From Cristatella mucedo (Eukaryota > Bryozoa > Phylactolaemata > Cristatellidae), in contig WPIO01000008.1 in assembly GCA_009760855.2 (NCBI GenBank), forward strand, positions 9,475,001-9,539,000: a stretch of DNA of 64,000 nt, in the 5' to 3' direction. A program made the position numbers and the translations under genes. Below are positions 1 to 12,400 of the stretch, in pieces; position 1 is the stretch's first letter, and each line of letters begins with the position of its first letter. Under the pieces are notes generated by a model. It was not told where the DNA came from. It saw only the letters and a program-made list of their open reading frames with translations, and ran no database searches.

Positions 1-39
1 TCAGAGTTGCGGCCTGGATTTCCAAAGATGGTAAGTTAC

Positions 40-1368
40 CTGTGTTCCCAGTAAGATATGAGCTTGTCGCAGGCTTCAGCAATGCCTGTTACGGGATTCA
101 CGAAAGTCGTACATCGAACGTTGTGACTACAAAAGTCGATTGTCTGCTATCAGCCCGTGCACAGTTGGCTGCTGAGCTCGGGTTCCTCGTGCTGCTGCTG
201 CTGTGGTAGCAGCAGCACAGAGAATAAGCTGACAATGATGAGGCGTATTGGCAAACTCTTTTGACTAATCACGGGTTCCTACTTGATCTTAGACGAGTTA
301 ACAATGCCAGGTATTCTGCGCCAGAGGCTACATTGTCTGCACAAACAATATCTTTTTGTTGCATGCATGAAGGGGGATCAGCAATAACAAAGTGGGGTAG
401 TGTTATGTGGTGCACTGCCGGTACACCACAGCGGCGGCATCCAGTAGAAATGCAGCTGCTCAAGATGGTCAACGTGTGCAGCTGGCTCGAAACCGAGCCG
501 ACAATGCTGCTGTTTAACATCGAAATGAAACGGGGCGACGCAAACACGTGCTCAATAATGCAACAGCAATCAACAAAAAATATCAGTGACAAATCTCGAA
601 GCCGATGGCAAGTTATGTCCACTGCAACTCATTGCTTCAATAGTACGAGCTACTTACTCTATATAGTACTTGACGCCCTCAGGCGTGATTCCCTCTTCCC
701 AGCCTCTTGGAAGATCTGAAGCAGAAGCACGTGCACACCGTATAATAAATTTAGAGCGAAAGTCAATAGTATGGCAGTTTTCGCACTGGGCAACCCGAAA
801 CGATGTCTGCCGTAGCAACGAGGATTCGCTCACTTACTCCGTGTATGCACTGAATTTAAAGGCAAGGGGACACGCTCAAGGGCACAGTGCCAAGCAGCTG
901 CCACTTACGCATCGCTGCATTATTTCCTGTCTGAACGGGCTCTCCGGTGGTTGGGTGCAGCCAAGTGGTGGTTCCTGTGGTATCGCTACAGCAAAACTTG
1001 TTGTGCTAAAGCCAAGTTTGTTATTATCGCTTAGGACAAACTATCGCAGATAACGCATGCAGGCAGCTTAGTTTTGACATTGAGGTGTACTGAGCTTGCC
1101 GAGAGCGGGAATGCAATCTACAAAAGTTAGTTAACAGCTGCACGTTATTACTAAGGAAGACATGTGGCCTGCCCGGCCAGACTGGGCGTCCAGAGTAGAA
1201 ATGATTCCAGGTCAGCTAAATACGAAAAGATACAGCGTAAACAGACGCTTCTCCAGAAATGTCATGCACTCACTCGATGAAGAAAACGCGCCCATCGCCT
1301 GAAACACCGTAGTCCCACAGGTCCGGCAACGGGTGCTCGGACAGAAGGCTATAAACATCACCAGCCAT
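40..1368 (-). CDS. PLEKHA7-like: PLEKHA7-like protein, N-terminal tandem WW domains (5' part of gene)
   Basis: Four minus-strand exons, complement(1274..1368), (909..985), (658..715) and (40..126), join in consistent phase to about 105 residues and then splice out at gtaact toward the left window edge. WW1 (about residues 14-46) shows DGRVFFI and TTTWLHPTTGEPV. WW2 (about 58-92) shows LPRGWEEG, YYIDHN and the closing NPVTG. The order, spacing and GEPV/VTG motifs match the start of vertebrate PLEKHA7/PLEKHA5 better than KIBRA-type tandem WW proteins. Family members carry a PH domain after the WW pair and act at adherens junctions and on microtubules; that part lies outside the window. The ATG at 1368 was chosen because it gives the short leader before WW1 seen in the family. 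The second WW lacks the usual second tryptophan (F in TTFVNP), as in PLEKHA7. The gene is partial by window truncation and shows no internal lesion. Confidence 0.88.
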
Positions 1369-1637
1369 TTGCCGCCCTGCGGCAGCAGCAGCAGCCTTCA
1401 CGCATGCGCAATGAAGATCATTTAGGCCTATTGTCGCTAAAATACAGCAGACATATAATTTATGTGATATTATTGCTTAAATAACATTTATATTACGATA
1501 TTAGTAATGAAACCTCTCTTACGGTGACTTACGTCAATCGACAGCCACTGCCGTATTTCGGCTCTTCGGGTTGAGCACCATCTTTCTGCTCACGCGTGTA
1601 GCTCAGCGCAGGGTTTCTGCTGTCGACCTACCGACAA
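1369..1637. promoter_or_regulatory. Shared intergenic promoter region between PLEKHA7-like and IPO7
   Basis: Only 269 bp separate the two divergent start codons, so the core promoters and 5' UTRs of both genes must share this interval unless untranslated upstream exons exist. The interval has a CAG/CTG-rich part next to the PLEKHA7-like ATG and an AT-rich centre near 1440-1510. I see no convincing TATA box at a standard distance from either ATG. Confidence 0.5.
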
Positions 1638-4600
1638 ATGGATCCAAATATCATAGTGGAGGCGCTGAGGGCCACGCTGGATCCGGCTCAGAGGGAGGCA
1701 GCAGAGAAACAACTAGAGCAGGTATTTATGGTGAATAGCATTTTCGTTTGTTAAAGGCGTTGGAAAGACTAACTTGGTTGACAACCTAGCCAGGCTCGCT
1801 AGCCTTGTACTTTTTATGATCCCGTACTCTACCCGTCTGCTCTCGCGAGACGTGAAGTTGGCTCCGTATTGTCTGTCAGACTTGGAATTCGAATTTCGTA
1901 ACCCACACCGTTCATGGCGGACTCGTCATTGAGCTCCCGTATTTTTAGTCCCGTTCAGGTTTAGCCGTGTCATTGGTCTTCAATGTGTAGCATAGCCTAA
2001 GTTAGTTTATGCAAGAATATGCGTGAAGTTGTCGTCTCCATTGATGATTGGCCCCGCGACACAGAGTTTAGGTCGCAGCACGATACGCTATACAGCGCTT
2101 GAGTGATATGGGCCACCGCTAGGTCCCGGGAGAAACGCTTGGTGAAATTGGGTTCCGGAAAACTGAGCAGGGCAGTTGCTTACTGTATGGTTATCGGCTG
2201 ACTGAGAGTGTACTCGGAAAAAATATACCTGTATGAGTATAATTGATGGTCATGATCTCGTTTTGGCGAAGGGCCGTTACTGATTTACCATGCCTATTTA
2301 GCGTTCTAGTACTTCCTTTTCTGAGCATTGAGCACGTTTCGTGATTCAGTTCACTGAGCGAGTATATTCTTCGTATGCATGTACATTAAGTCGGAGAAAA
2401 TGGGCTAAGATGCTTGCGTTTGACGACCGAGATAGTGGACTCAAGCCCTGCGGCATATGTGCAGCACCGGGACAGAGATCCAGTTCTCCTAGGGCGTTGT
2501 AACAATGAACAGTGTGTACACACACACACGCACACATACATCTACAAATATTGATAATTTGAGCAGACAAGGGTCTACGTTAAATCTTATTTATGTATGT
2601 TCACTCAAATGCTTATGTATTTGAGCTGTCCAGATTTGCTCGATTACGATCTTTTCACAAGCTCTAGACTGGACTGAAGCTGGTTCTGGGTGGGTGCTGT
2701 TTCTGTCTGCTAATTGTTGGATGTCCAAGTACGAATGCCATGATAGTTGGGCAACCTACTTACAATGTACCAAAAATTAACCAAAACCCCTTAAAATTCT
2801 TTAAAGGTGACAGTTTTAGCCAAAAGAGCCTCGAGAAACGACTCCTTTATCAGTTCGTGCTGGAACGGAGAGGCTGCCTGCGAGTCGAAACTGTACTGAG
2901 AACCCGTGGAGGATTACTTATTTCACGCGGAAAAGCCTGCCAGGCGAAGGTCGAAGGTCGCCGAACTGTCGCAGAGCTTCGTGAAGGGTTAAATCATGGC
3001 ACTGTACGAGGCTGGACACTCGTACGTTCAAATGGCTGCCACTTTATCGATTCCGAAGAGTACGGTTTCATACAGCGTGAAGATGCTTGAGAAGACATGG
3101 ATTGAACCCTGAAAATGCTTCACTGTCGGCCCGTCCCGTTCTACCACTAGATGGAAAAACCATCTGAAAGTTGGAGGCATTAAAGGACCGTTTTGTTTCG
3201 GCAGAAGTTTCTCTTAAATGTACATGCATCGTCTGGGTAGCAAGTTGGTGGAGACACTGTCAGAAGGCGATTAGATGAGGCTGGTCTGCATTCTCGAGTT
3301 ACAAAAAGAAAACCTTAGTCGGCAAAGAATACAGTAAGTCGTTTACAGTGGAATGAGGCTCAAATCCCCTAGGCTGCTGACGATTGGGGATTGAGTTGGC
3401 CAGAGAGGCAACAGCAAATTCAAGCTCTTTTCGAACTGCAAAAGAAGACTTCATGTGCATCGGCGACCCAACGAAGCCTATTCACCCAGTGGTCTAAAGC
3501 CAGCGGTCAAAATCTTAGGAAAAGGTGGCATGGTATAAGTGTGCTTCAGCAGAATTTGAGAGTCGGAGCCCTGCACCCCATCATGGCCCTAGTGTCTATT
3601 CAGACCTTCGAAACCCAGGACTCGTAAGTGCAATGGCACTTCGTGGACAGGATTATATTTTCCAGCACGACAGCGATCCTAAATACACCACCGATTGACG
3701 GTTATGGACCGACCGGCCAAGTCAATGTCCTGACATAAAGCCAGTCGAGTATTTGTAGGATGAAGTCGGACGACGTTTTCGGGAGCTGGCCAGCAGTACA
3801 CGACTATTGATGGAGCTTTTACTTACTTGCAACAAGCCTGAAGTAATGAAACCGCCGATGTTTGCGATTTTTTTGCTCATACTAATAACATGAATGAGTC
3901 GTTTGTGTAGCACCAAAAGAGAACTTAAGTCTCAATCCAGGCGCTTATCAAATCCCGTCGGGGGCACTAAAGCTGTCATGCTTAAGCAATCATGCAAACG
4001 CATCCACATGTAATGCTGAGGTCAGCATGTGAGAACATATGAGAAGACACTGCAGACCACTGAGTAGTAGCCAGGGGCTGCTGGCGAGTAACATGCACTG
4101 AATCATGCACAGGTAAACACAAAAAGTACACTAGAACAACTAAGGCAAGTTCCCTGGGGCACTTTGCATACTGTCTAAGCATGGTAGCTTTCAATGCCGT
4201 TGACCCCTTGTTATTGCCTCTGTCGACGAGATTTGATAAGTGCCTGGATTGAGATTCGGGTTCTCTCTCGGGCACTAAACAAACGACTTAGTCGTGTTGG
4301 TATTAGTACTAGCTTATGAGTGTGAAAATCCCAGTCTAGCAGATGAGCCCGGCCTGCTGTTGGGCAACGACTTCGTACCAGGGTCGTGAAGTGCTTAAAT
4401 CTTACCTCTTGTCTCTTTATGTTTTTGACCTTGTAACTGGAATGTTCGCTGAGATTGGCAGCACGAAGCTCCAGTCAGGACTTGGCCCTCAGCCTCTTCC
4501 TGTTCCAGAGGTCGTTGTGCGATAAGCTTCTGTTTCGGTGTGGCACTGAATGGCTTCTTTAGCTGCTTGTTTTCTGGTTGTCTGCGGTAGGTACGTTTAA

Positions 4601-5669
4601 ATTCTGCTGGCTTTGCCCATTTTTGTTCCCAATTCATTGCTGTGTAAACTTGCTGGTCCACAATGGCGGTGGAAACCACGGCACTGGGAAGAATCATAGC
4701 CTGTTTGTGCTTATGCATGTCCATCGGTAACCGACAGCAGATGTAGCACGACTGCTGATAGGTCAGGTTCACCCAGGCAGCTTTCCAATGTGCCACTTCT
4801 ACTGGTCCAAGCTGAGCTGGGATGCGCCAGTCGCCACTTTCGGCGTCGACAGACAGCAAAGGTGGTCGTTTTGTAGCGAGCACAAGTGTTGGAATTCCTT
4901 GTCACTCTTTTTTAACCCTGTGAAGTTCACGGTTTTGTGAATTTCGATGTTTCCACCTTGGCAGTGCACCTTGTAGCTACATATGTAAATTAGCGAATTA
5001 CCCCCTTTTTGACACTTATCATTGCCTTACCGACAAAGTACGACTGCAAATATTCAGCAAGGACTATGTGCCGTCAGCGACTGACGGTCTTGCAAACTGG
5101 CAAATTAGCAAACCTAGCGTATATAGGGTAGATTAATTGATTATTGATGCTCATGGCCAAACTCCAGTAACTTGCTATTTCTGGTGGTCCCCGACAGAAG
5201 CTTGATGCTGCAAATGCAGGTTTATTACAGGCAAGCCTGGTATCACTAATTGCATGTAAGAACGATGTTGTGATAGTCCCTCGTGTGTCAAAGATGATAG
5301 TTTTTTAGTTGCTCTTAAGATGATAGTTTTTTAGTTGCTCTTATTCGCTAGTGAGCCAGTGACCATTGAAGATACATAGAGAAGTTGTGTCGGGCGTGAA
5401 CAAATCTACAGGTCCGTGTAGCATTTTTATAGCTCCTGCTCTTTGGATTGCTGCTCTTTTTGGAAGCTGCGAGTGCCCCGGGTTGCTGTTCGCTCTGCTA
5501 GTGCCATTCAGGAAAACTCGGTGGTGGTCAGCTTATCATTGACAATCCCTTTTCAGAAGGGATGGGGGATCGGAGCTTTGGGCTGCGAGAATCCTTGACT
5601 TGAGCCACCGGTTTAAAATGTAGGTCGCCGTGCTGGCTGTATTGCCTTGGGCTTGGGCATTGCAGCTTT

Positions 5670-5754
<85 letters not shown>

Positions 5755-8192
5755 TCGGTGCTGTATCGATCAGCAGTGTGCTGCTTCAAGCAGCAACTGA
5801 TTGCGGTGAAAAACAGTCAGCGAATATGCACACGGTGCTACTACTGGATGCTGGCAGTTGTATGCTTGGTGCACCACTACTAACCTATGTATATTCTTTC
5901 TAGTCACATTTTGCGCAATCACACATGGCACCGTTCTGTAGATGATTCTGCAAGTCATAGAACGAGTATTGGTCATGCCCGACCCTTGTAAAAAGCGTGG
6001 CCTTGTTTAGCTGCCAAGTCTTGGCTTTTGCGACCACAGTAAAGTGCTTTGTGTAACTGCAAATGATTCGGTTTGCTGGAACATGATCTGTCTGCCGATC
6101 GTTGGGTCTGCTGAGGCTTTGCTTCGAAGGCATTTGGTTGCCGTTTTTTACCTGTTTGCTGCTGTAGCTCTAGTCATATTCGGTGTGTGCAGTGAGTGGA
6201 TAGCCCATGAGGTAAGGTGCTTCTCCTTCACGATCGAGGTCGTGGGTTCGAATCCTGCAGTGGGCGATCCTTTATTGCCAAGTGCAAGCAGGGGTGATAG
6301 CCGTTAAGGCTGCTCTGCTGCTGTATAAATAAGGCTGTTAAATCGGCTAATTTTTTGTAATACACATCTGCCCTGCCGTGGGCTCACCATAATCTTAGGC
6401 GCACCTAATTTTTAAGTAGATATCGTCTCCTGTTAGCATTCAGCTGTACCTGGGCAGGCTCGATGCCTTGCAGCACGTGTTAGCCGCATGTTTGACGCTG
6501 ACGCACTGACTTGAGACATGCCTTCTCTGAGAGCCACCTACCTTTGACCATACTTTTGGCAGGTTCATAAGATCATCGCCTTCTCACCACTGCTTTTGCA
6601 AATCGTGACATCAGACCAGCTGGACATGCCAGTTCGGCAGGCAGGTGTGGTATTGCAGCAGCTCGAGCTGCATTGGCTGCTGCTCTTGCTTGCTTGCAGC
6701 GAATCGCGGATGACGTACTGTCGCCGGCTGCCGAGCGCACGAGATGAGCTGCTTGAGATCGGATGAACGGCCCCGGGCATGCGTGCATTTCTAGGCGTCA
6801 TCTACCTCAAAAACTTTGTGACTCAGTTCTGGGCCGATCGTGAGAAGTTGCAGTTGCAGCCGAGCGATCCGCTGCCGTTTGCGATCCACGAGCAGGACCG
6901 GCAGGTGCTTCGCAGCAATGTCATCGAGGCCCTGATACACACTCAGGATCCCGTCAGGTAGGCCGCAACCTACTTCCCCTACCCTCCCTTACCCTACTCA
7001 ACTCTGATCTGGTGAGCAAGCCACCCCTGCCCTACTGAGCACGCCCCTCCCTACAGCTCAACAGGTCACTTCCATGCACTGTCTCTGTCTTTGGCGGTCT
7101 GCCCAGTGCATTGCTGCCACTATGCCATTCTAACCCCAGGCAGCATTGTCCTTACATTCCGCACATGTAAGCAGGCTGCGGTGTAATTCTGCGGGTAGTG
7201 TTTGCCTTAGATGACAGCTGACCGATACTTGTTCATAACCAGATAGCTCTGCTCGACGTTGTACCGTGCACTAGCCCATGTCTCTGCAGATGCAGCTGCT
7301 GTACACAGATGCTCGTGGTGTAGGCAAATATGTGTAGGTAGTACATGCTGCTGCATGAGGGCTCATTCTTGTGAAGCAGGCTGGCTGCTATCGCTCGGGC
7401 ACTTTACCGAAGTTGCATGACTGTTTTTTTTAAACTACTATGGCTAATATTCTGCCTTGGGGCCATCGATTGGCCTGTTGCTGTATGCACCGAATGTATG
7501 TTTCTTCACCTTTATTCCGAAGCAGACGTTTGGGCTCTGCAACTAAAGAAAAGTTTTATTTTGCTGAAAGTTAATGCAAATAATACTTTCACGTCCAAAA
7601 GGTCCACCATGGTGGGCTTTCGAAGCAAAAGTGGCCGTTGCCCGCAGTCCAGAAGAAGACCAAAAGAGCAGCTAAGCGCAAGGAGGCTAGCGGTGCTGTT
7701 GCAGTTCAGCTAGGTTTTTACTCTTGTAGAGTGCTTGTTTACATTTGTCAGTACTGCTGCCAAGGCAAGTAAACTTAATTCAGCTTGCTCACTTTGGCAC
7801 AGCTACCTGTGTTGTTGAAGGTGGCTTGTCGAATCCTCTGTGAGGTCCACTTTGGCAAGGTCAGCACCAGCACTGGAATACCTGCCAGCAGATAGTTAGC
7901 AGAACTTGAATTGTTGTGGTTTCAGCCGATTAGTTGAAATCGCGAGCACCGATGGGTGATTGCATCTGGCAGTCGGTAGTAAGGCTGCAGGGAGATTGTC
8001 AGCTTGTCCATTTTGGTCTCTTTGCTTGCCACATATGTTCAGCATAGCATCTGTGAGGCTGAACTCGGCTCATATGTGGGAGTATCCTCATGCCCTGACA
8101 GACTGCAGCTTGGGGCCCACGTGCTGCTGCACCGTCTGTCGTTGCAGCGGTTGCCAAAGCAGATGTGCCAGTCCAGAAAATGCACTTCGCTC

Positions 8193-8239
<47 letters not shown>

Positions 8240-9006
8240 TCACTTGATAAAGTGCCCTCAGAGAACTTAATCTCTTTCTAGGCGCTTTACATTTGCTGCA
8301 AAGTGATACGCAATAGAATAGTAAGTAAAATCATGCTTGAAAAACAAACAAAATGAATAACATGGTTAGGGGTTACATGCACTGGGTCAGCATGCAAATG
8401 TGGTTAGTGGCAGCATGAACAGTGTCAGCACGCATAAGCACATCGAGGACGAATCACAAGGACCCACTAAATGCTGTCCTAAATAGGTATGTTTTTAAGT
8501 TTCTTTTAAATGTGGTCAGGTCAGGGGATGTTCTGATGCAGGTCGGGAGGGAGTTCCAGGCTGTGGGAGCATACGAGCTAAATGCACGGTCTCCAAAGGA
8601 TTTAAGGTTCATCGCACCAGCTATGTTCCATACCAACCTGCCTTGAATCTATCTTCCATCGCTAGAGCTTTTGGGTGAACCCCTATACAGGGCTGCCAAC
8701 TAGGGCCTCACCAGTACGTAATTGTGCATTGTCAGTCAGTCGATGCTGGTTTTTATCCGAGTATCCCGTTCAGGGTGCAGCTGGCGGTCATAACGAGCAC
8801 GATAATCAAGCACGACTTCCCAGAGAGGTGGCCTGAGCTGACGCAGAAGATCGCGACGTTCCTCCGCTCTGAGAACACGGCCACCTGGATGGGCTCTCTG
8901 ATTGCTCTGTACCAGCTGATCAAGCACTTCGAGTGAGTCGCATGCAGCCGCACGATTCTCTCACTGCCTGTCTGTCTCTGCTCTCACCCACTATATATCT
9001 CTCTCC

Positions 9007-9055
<49 letters not shown>

Positions 9056-9068
9056 GTCTGTCTCTCTC

Positions 9069-9101
<33 letters not shown>

Positions 9102-9370
9102 GTCCCTCTCTCTCTCTGTCTCTCTCTCTCTCCCATTCGATTTTTTGTGGTGTTCCCTGCGAATGCTAGGGAGAGCGCTCGTTTGCACCTCCTGCAGGTA
9201 CAAGAGCAGCACCGACCGCGCACCTCTCACGCAGGCCATGGCACACCTGCTGCCTGTCATACACGAGCGCTGCCGTCAGCTGCTGCCCGACTCCACAGAA
9301 CTGGCCGTGGCACTGCAGCAGCAAATTCTCAAGTGCTTCTACTGTCTCGTGCAGGTCAGCAGCCGGCAAG

Positions 9371-9451
<81 letters not shown>

Positions 9452-12400
9452 CTGTCTCGTTCCACTCGGTCTTCGTTGCTGGTGCCGGCAGGGAGGGAAG
9501 GGAGGCGCAGATCGCCTCGAAGGTGGGCTCGTGTTCCATGGGTGTTCGCATGTGACCTGACCCGAACTGTGCTTATGGATGTCGGGATGGGCATGCTCAT
9601 TTCCTCTCTGTACCTGCCTTGTACTTGGCGTTCCTGTGCCATGCTCCTTCACGGGCAGGACTGGGGCAGCACTGTGCGGCCTGCGGCCCTCTCACAGCAA
9701 CGTTCTTGTGAAGACGGTCTCTCCTCTTTTGCATCGTGGCAGTCGCTGCCTCCTTGGTTTGCAGTTCTCTCTGCCTCTGGACCTGGTGTCGAAGGAGGCT
9801 TTCTCTCAGTGGATGGACATCACACGCCAGATATTGGAGCGGCCCGTGCCGCCTGTAAGCTGGTGCTGCTGCTAATACCTCTCCTGCTGCTGCTCTGTCA
9901 TTGTGCTACCACATGTGGATGCTCGCTCTTTGTAACATTTTAGCAGCTGGATCAAGTCGAAGAAGACACACGAAGCGAGCTGGTTTGGTGGAAGGTGAAA
10001 AAGTGGGCCTGCCATGTTTTAACACGGACCTTTGAAAGGTAATGACGGCCACGCATTCGTGTGCTCACCGAGGTGACTCGGAGCTGCTGCTGCTGCACCG
10101 AGTGGGGGTGTCCGAAGTGTTGCTTATTGCTGTTTTTACGTCGGATGTGTAGAGCAAGGCCCTGTTCGGCGTTGGGCTAACTGGTAAAACAAGCCATTCT
10201 TAAAGGGTGTTAACAAGTGGGCTTCTAACCGATGCTCGGCATAACCTTCCTGAATTAATTGCTGCTACATCGGTGAAAATAGCGCGAGTTTTAGAGCACC
10301 ACCCACACAAGACATCAGAGTAATTTTCTTTCAGTGTCGTAAGAGAATTTAATCTCTCTCGATGTGCTTTACATTTGCCACAGGGCTCGAGCCCACAACC
10401 GTGGTCATTAACGGTCAGTCCCTAACCCCTGGGCCAAACCACAATGTTCCGTGTATAATCCACAACTACTCCCAAAATAATGCTGTATACTTGAAAATAT
10501 TGACAAAATGAGGACATTGTTGCCAACATTGTTAGCAGATTGAAACACGATCTAGATCTCTAGGCAGGCACGCCCAGTGTAGCATCGTCGAGAGTGTAGA
10601 GCTGCGACTCGGCGCTGCTTGTCGTTTTATGCGAGCATGTAGTGCTGCAGTGCGTAGCGCACTCTATAGCTGAGCCCGGCAGCCGACTTTGGTGGCTCTC
10701 GGCACAGTCCAAAGGGTGGGGCGCTGCTCAAGGGGCACTCTGAAGGGAACGCTCCACGTTTATGAGCCCAATGCTTCGAAGCATGATGCGAGAGTCTTGT
10801 CAAGTGAGGCGCTGCCGGGCTTCACTGTCCAGCCGCTGCCCACAGCACTGCTGAGGCATTATGCTGGCCGCTTTCAGCTTGAACTTCATCTCAGCCTCTG
10901 AACCCCCAGCCTGGCTTGACTCGGCTGGTGGTTCATGTTCTTGTGTGTGTGTGTGCGTGCGTGTGTGTGTGTGTGTGTGTGCACACATTGCTCACTGTAC
11001 AACCCATACTGCTTGCTGTTCCAGTGCTCCCTCGTTTTAGATATGGAAGTCCCGGCAGTGTCATGAAAGAGTACACGAAGTTTGCTGAGTGGTACCTCAA
11101 GAATTTTACAAGTAATGCAGCATTTGTCCCGTTCCGGTTCAGCTAGACTAGCTCACCATCTAAATTTCGCAGCACCTGTGATGTGATCAAAAGCCATGAC
11201 TACTGTAGGATTGAGGGAGCTGCATGCTTCCAAAATGATACCACGAGTTCATTGGTATTTCAAAGTAAAGTGAAAGGTTAATCGTCTTTGTCATTAATTA
11301 GATTTGGTTTCATTTCTTTCATTTCATTTATCCTAGCAGCATTTCTTAACAGCTTTTGAGGCTGTCGTTGGCTTTTAATGCAGCCACGATCTTTAAGATA
11401 GTCCGATCTAAAAAGCATGGGGAAACCAGTCTTCGGGTATGCAAGATTTTAGAATACGGGAATTTATTGATAGAGAAAGCTACCTATAGAAGGATACATT
11501 TTCCAATTTCAGGTATATAAGCTTATATATGTGGAAGCATATACCTTTCCTTGGTAGAGCTGCTGCTGCTCCAATTCCATTTGCTGCCAAATCAGAAATT
11601 TTTAATTAAGATCATACATCCCAGATCTCTCCTGGTGCCAAGTGAGAGCGAATATAGCAGCCACAGCCCATCAACGAGTCTAGTCTCGAGTTCGAACTGT
11701 TACACGGTGTATAGTTGGCTGGTTGGACTCAAGTTAAGACACGAGACAAGTTCAAAAGTGTCGTCTTCAAGCAATTGCCAGTGTCGACGTAGCTTGGCCT
11801 TCACTTCCCTTCATGAATCATATCATGCAGTATCATGGAGATCGGTGGACTGTACTGCACGATCTTCACACCTTAAGTGCAGTCTCAGTGTGCTAGGCCC
11901 TTTTCGCCGATGAGCCTAGATGGCTCCTGCTTTAAGTATCCTATTTGCTCTTTTGCCTTTCTTTTATTCCTGTCTTGGCGAATGCCTTGAAATGCATAAG
12001 TTGATATGCTCATCCGAGTTGCAGAGCCATCTCGATCCAGAGAGAGCCTGCAGCTTGCATCTGGCAAGTGTTGCGCATGCTCCTCATTGCGAGCCTGACT
12101 GTTTTAGCTCCTACAATCAACATCGTGCTGAAGATTCTCAGCAGCTATCGACAGAAAGAGTATCTCTCTCCACGTGTCCTTCAACTTGTGCTCAGCTACC
12201 TGCACCAGGCGTGAGTGGCACTCGGCTGCTGCTCTGACATAGCTGCCGCTGCTGCCGCCACCGGCGTAGCTCCTGCTGCCACGGTTCGCGTACAACTGTT
12301 GTTGTTGAGCTGCCTGTTGCGACAGCAAGAGCTGCCGTTATGCGTGTGCCATGCACGGCCGTCTGCTCGAGCCGATCGGCCTGTTGTTTTCTGGTAGTAT

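Noticed and set aside
5647-9560. ORFs encoding long Ser-Leu or Arg-Glu repeats
   Set aside because: They are translations of CT microsatellites in IPO7 introns, not proteins.
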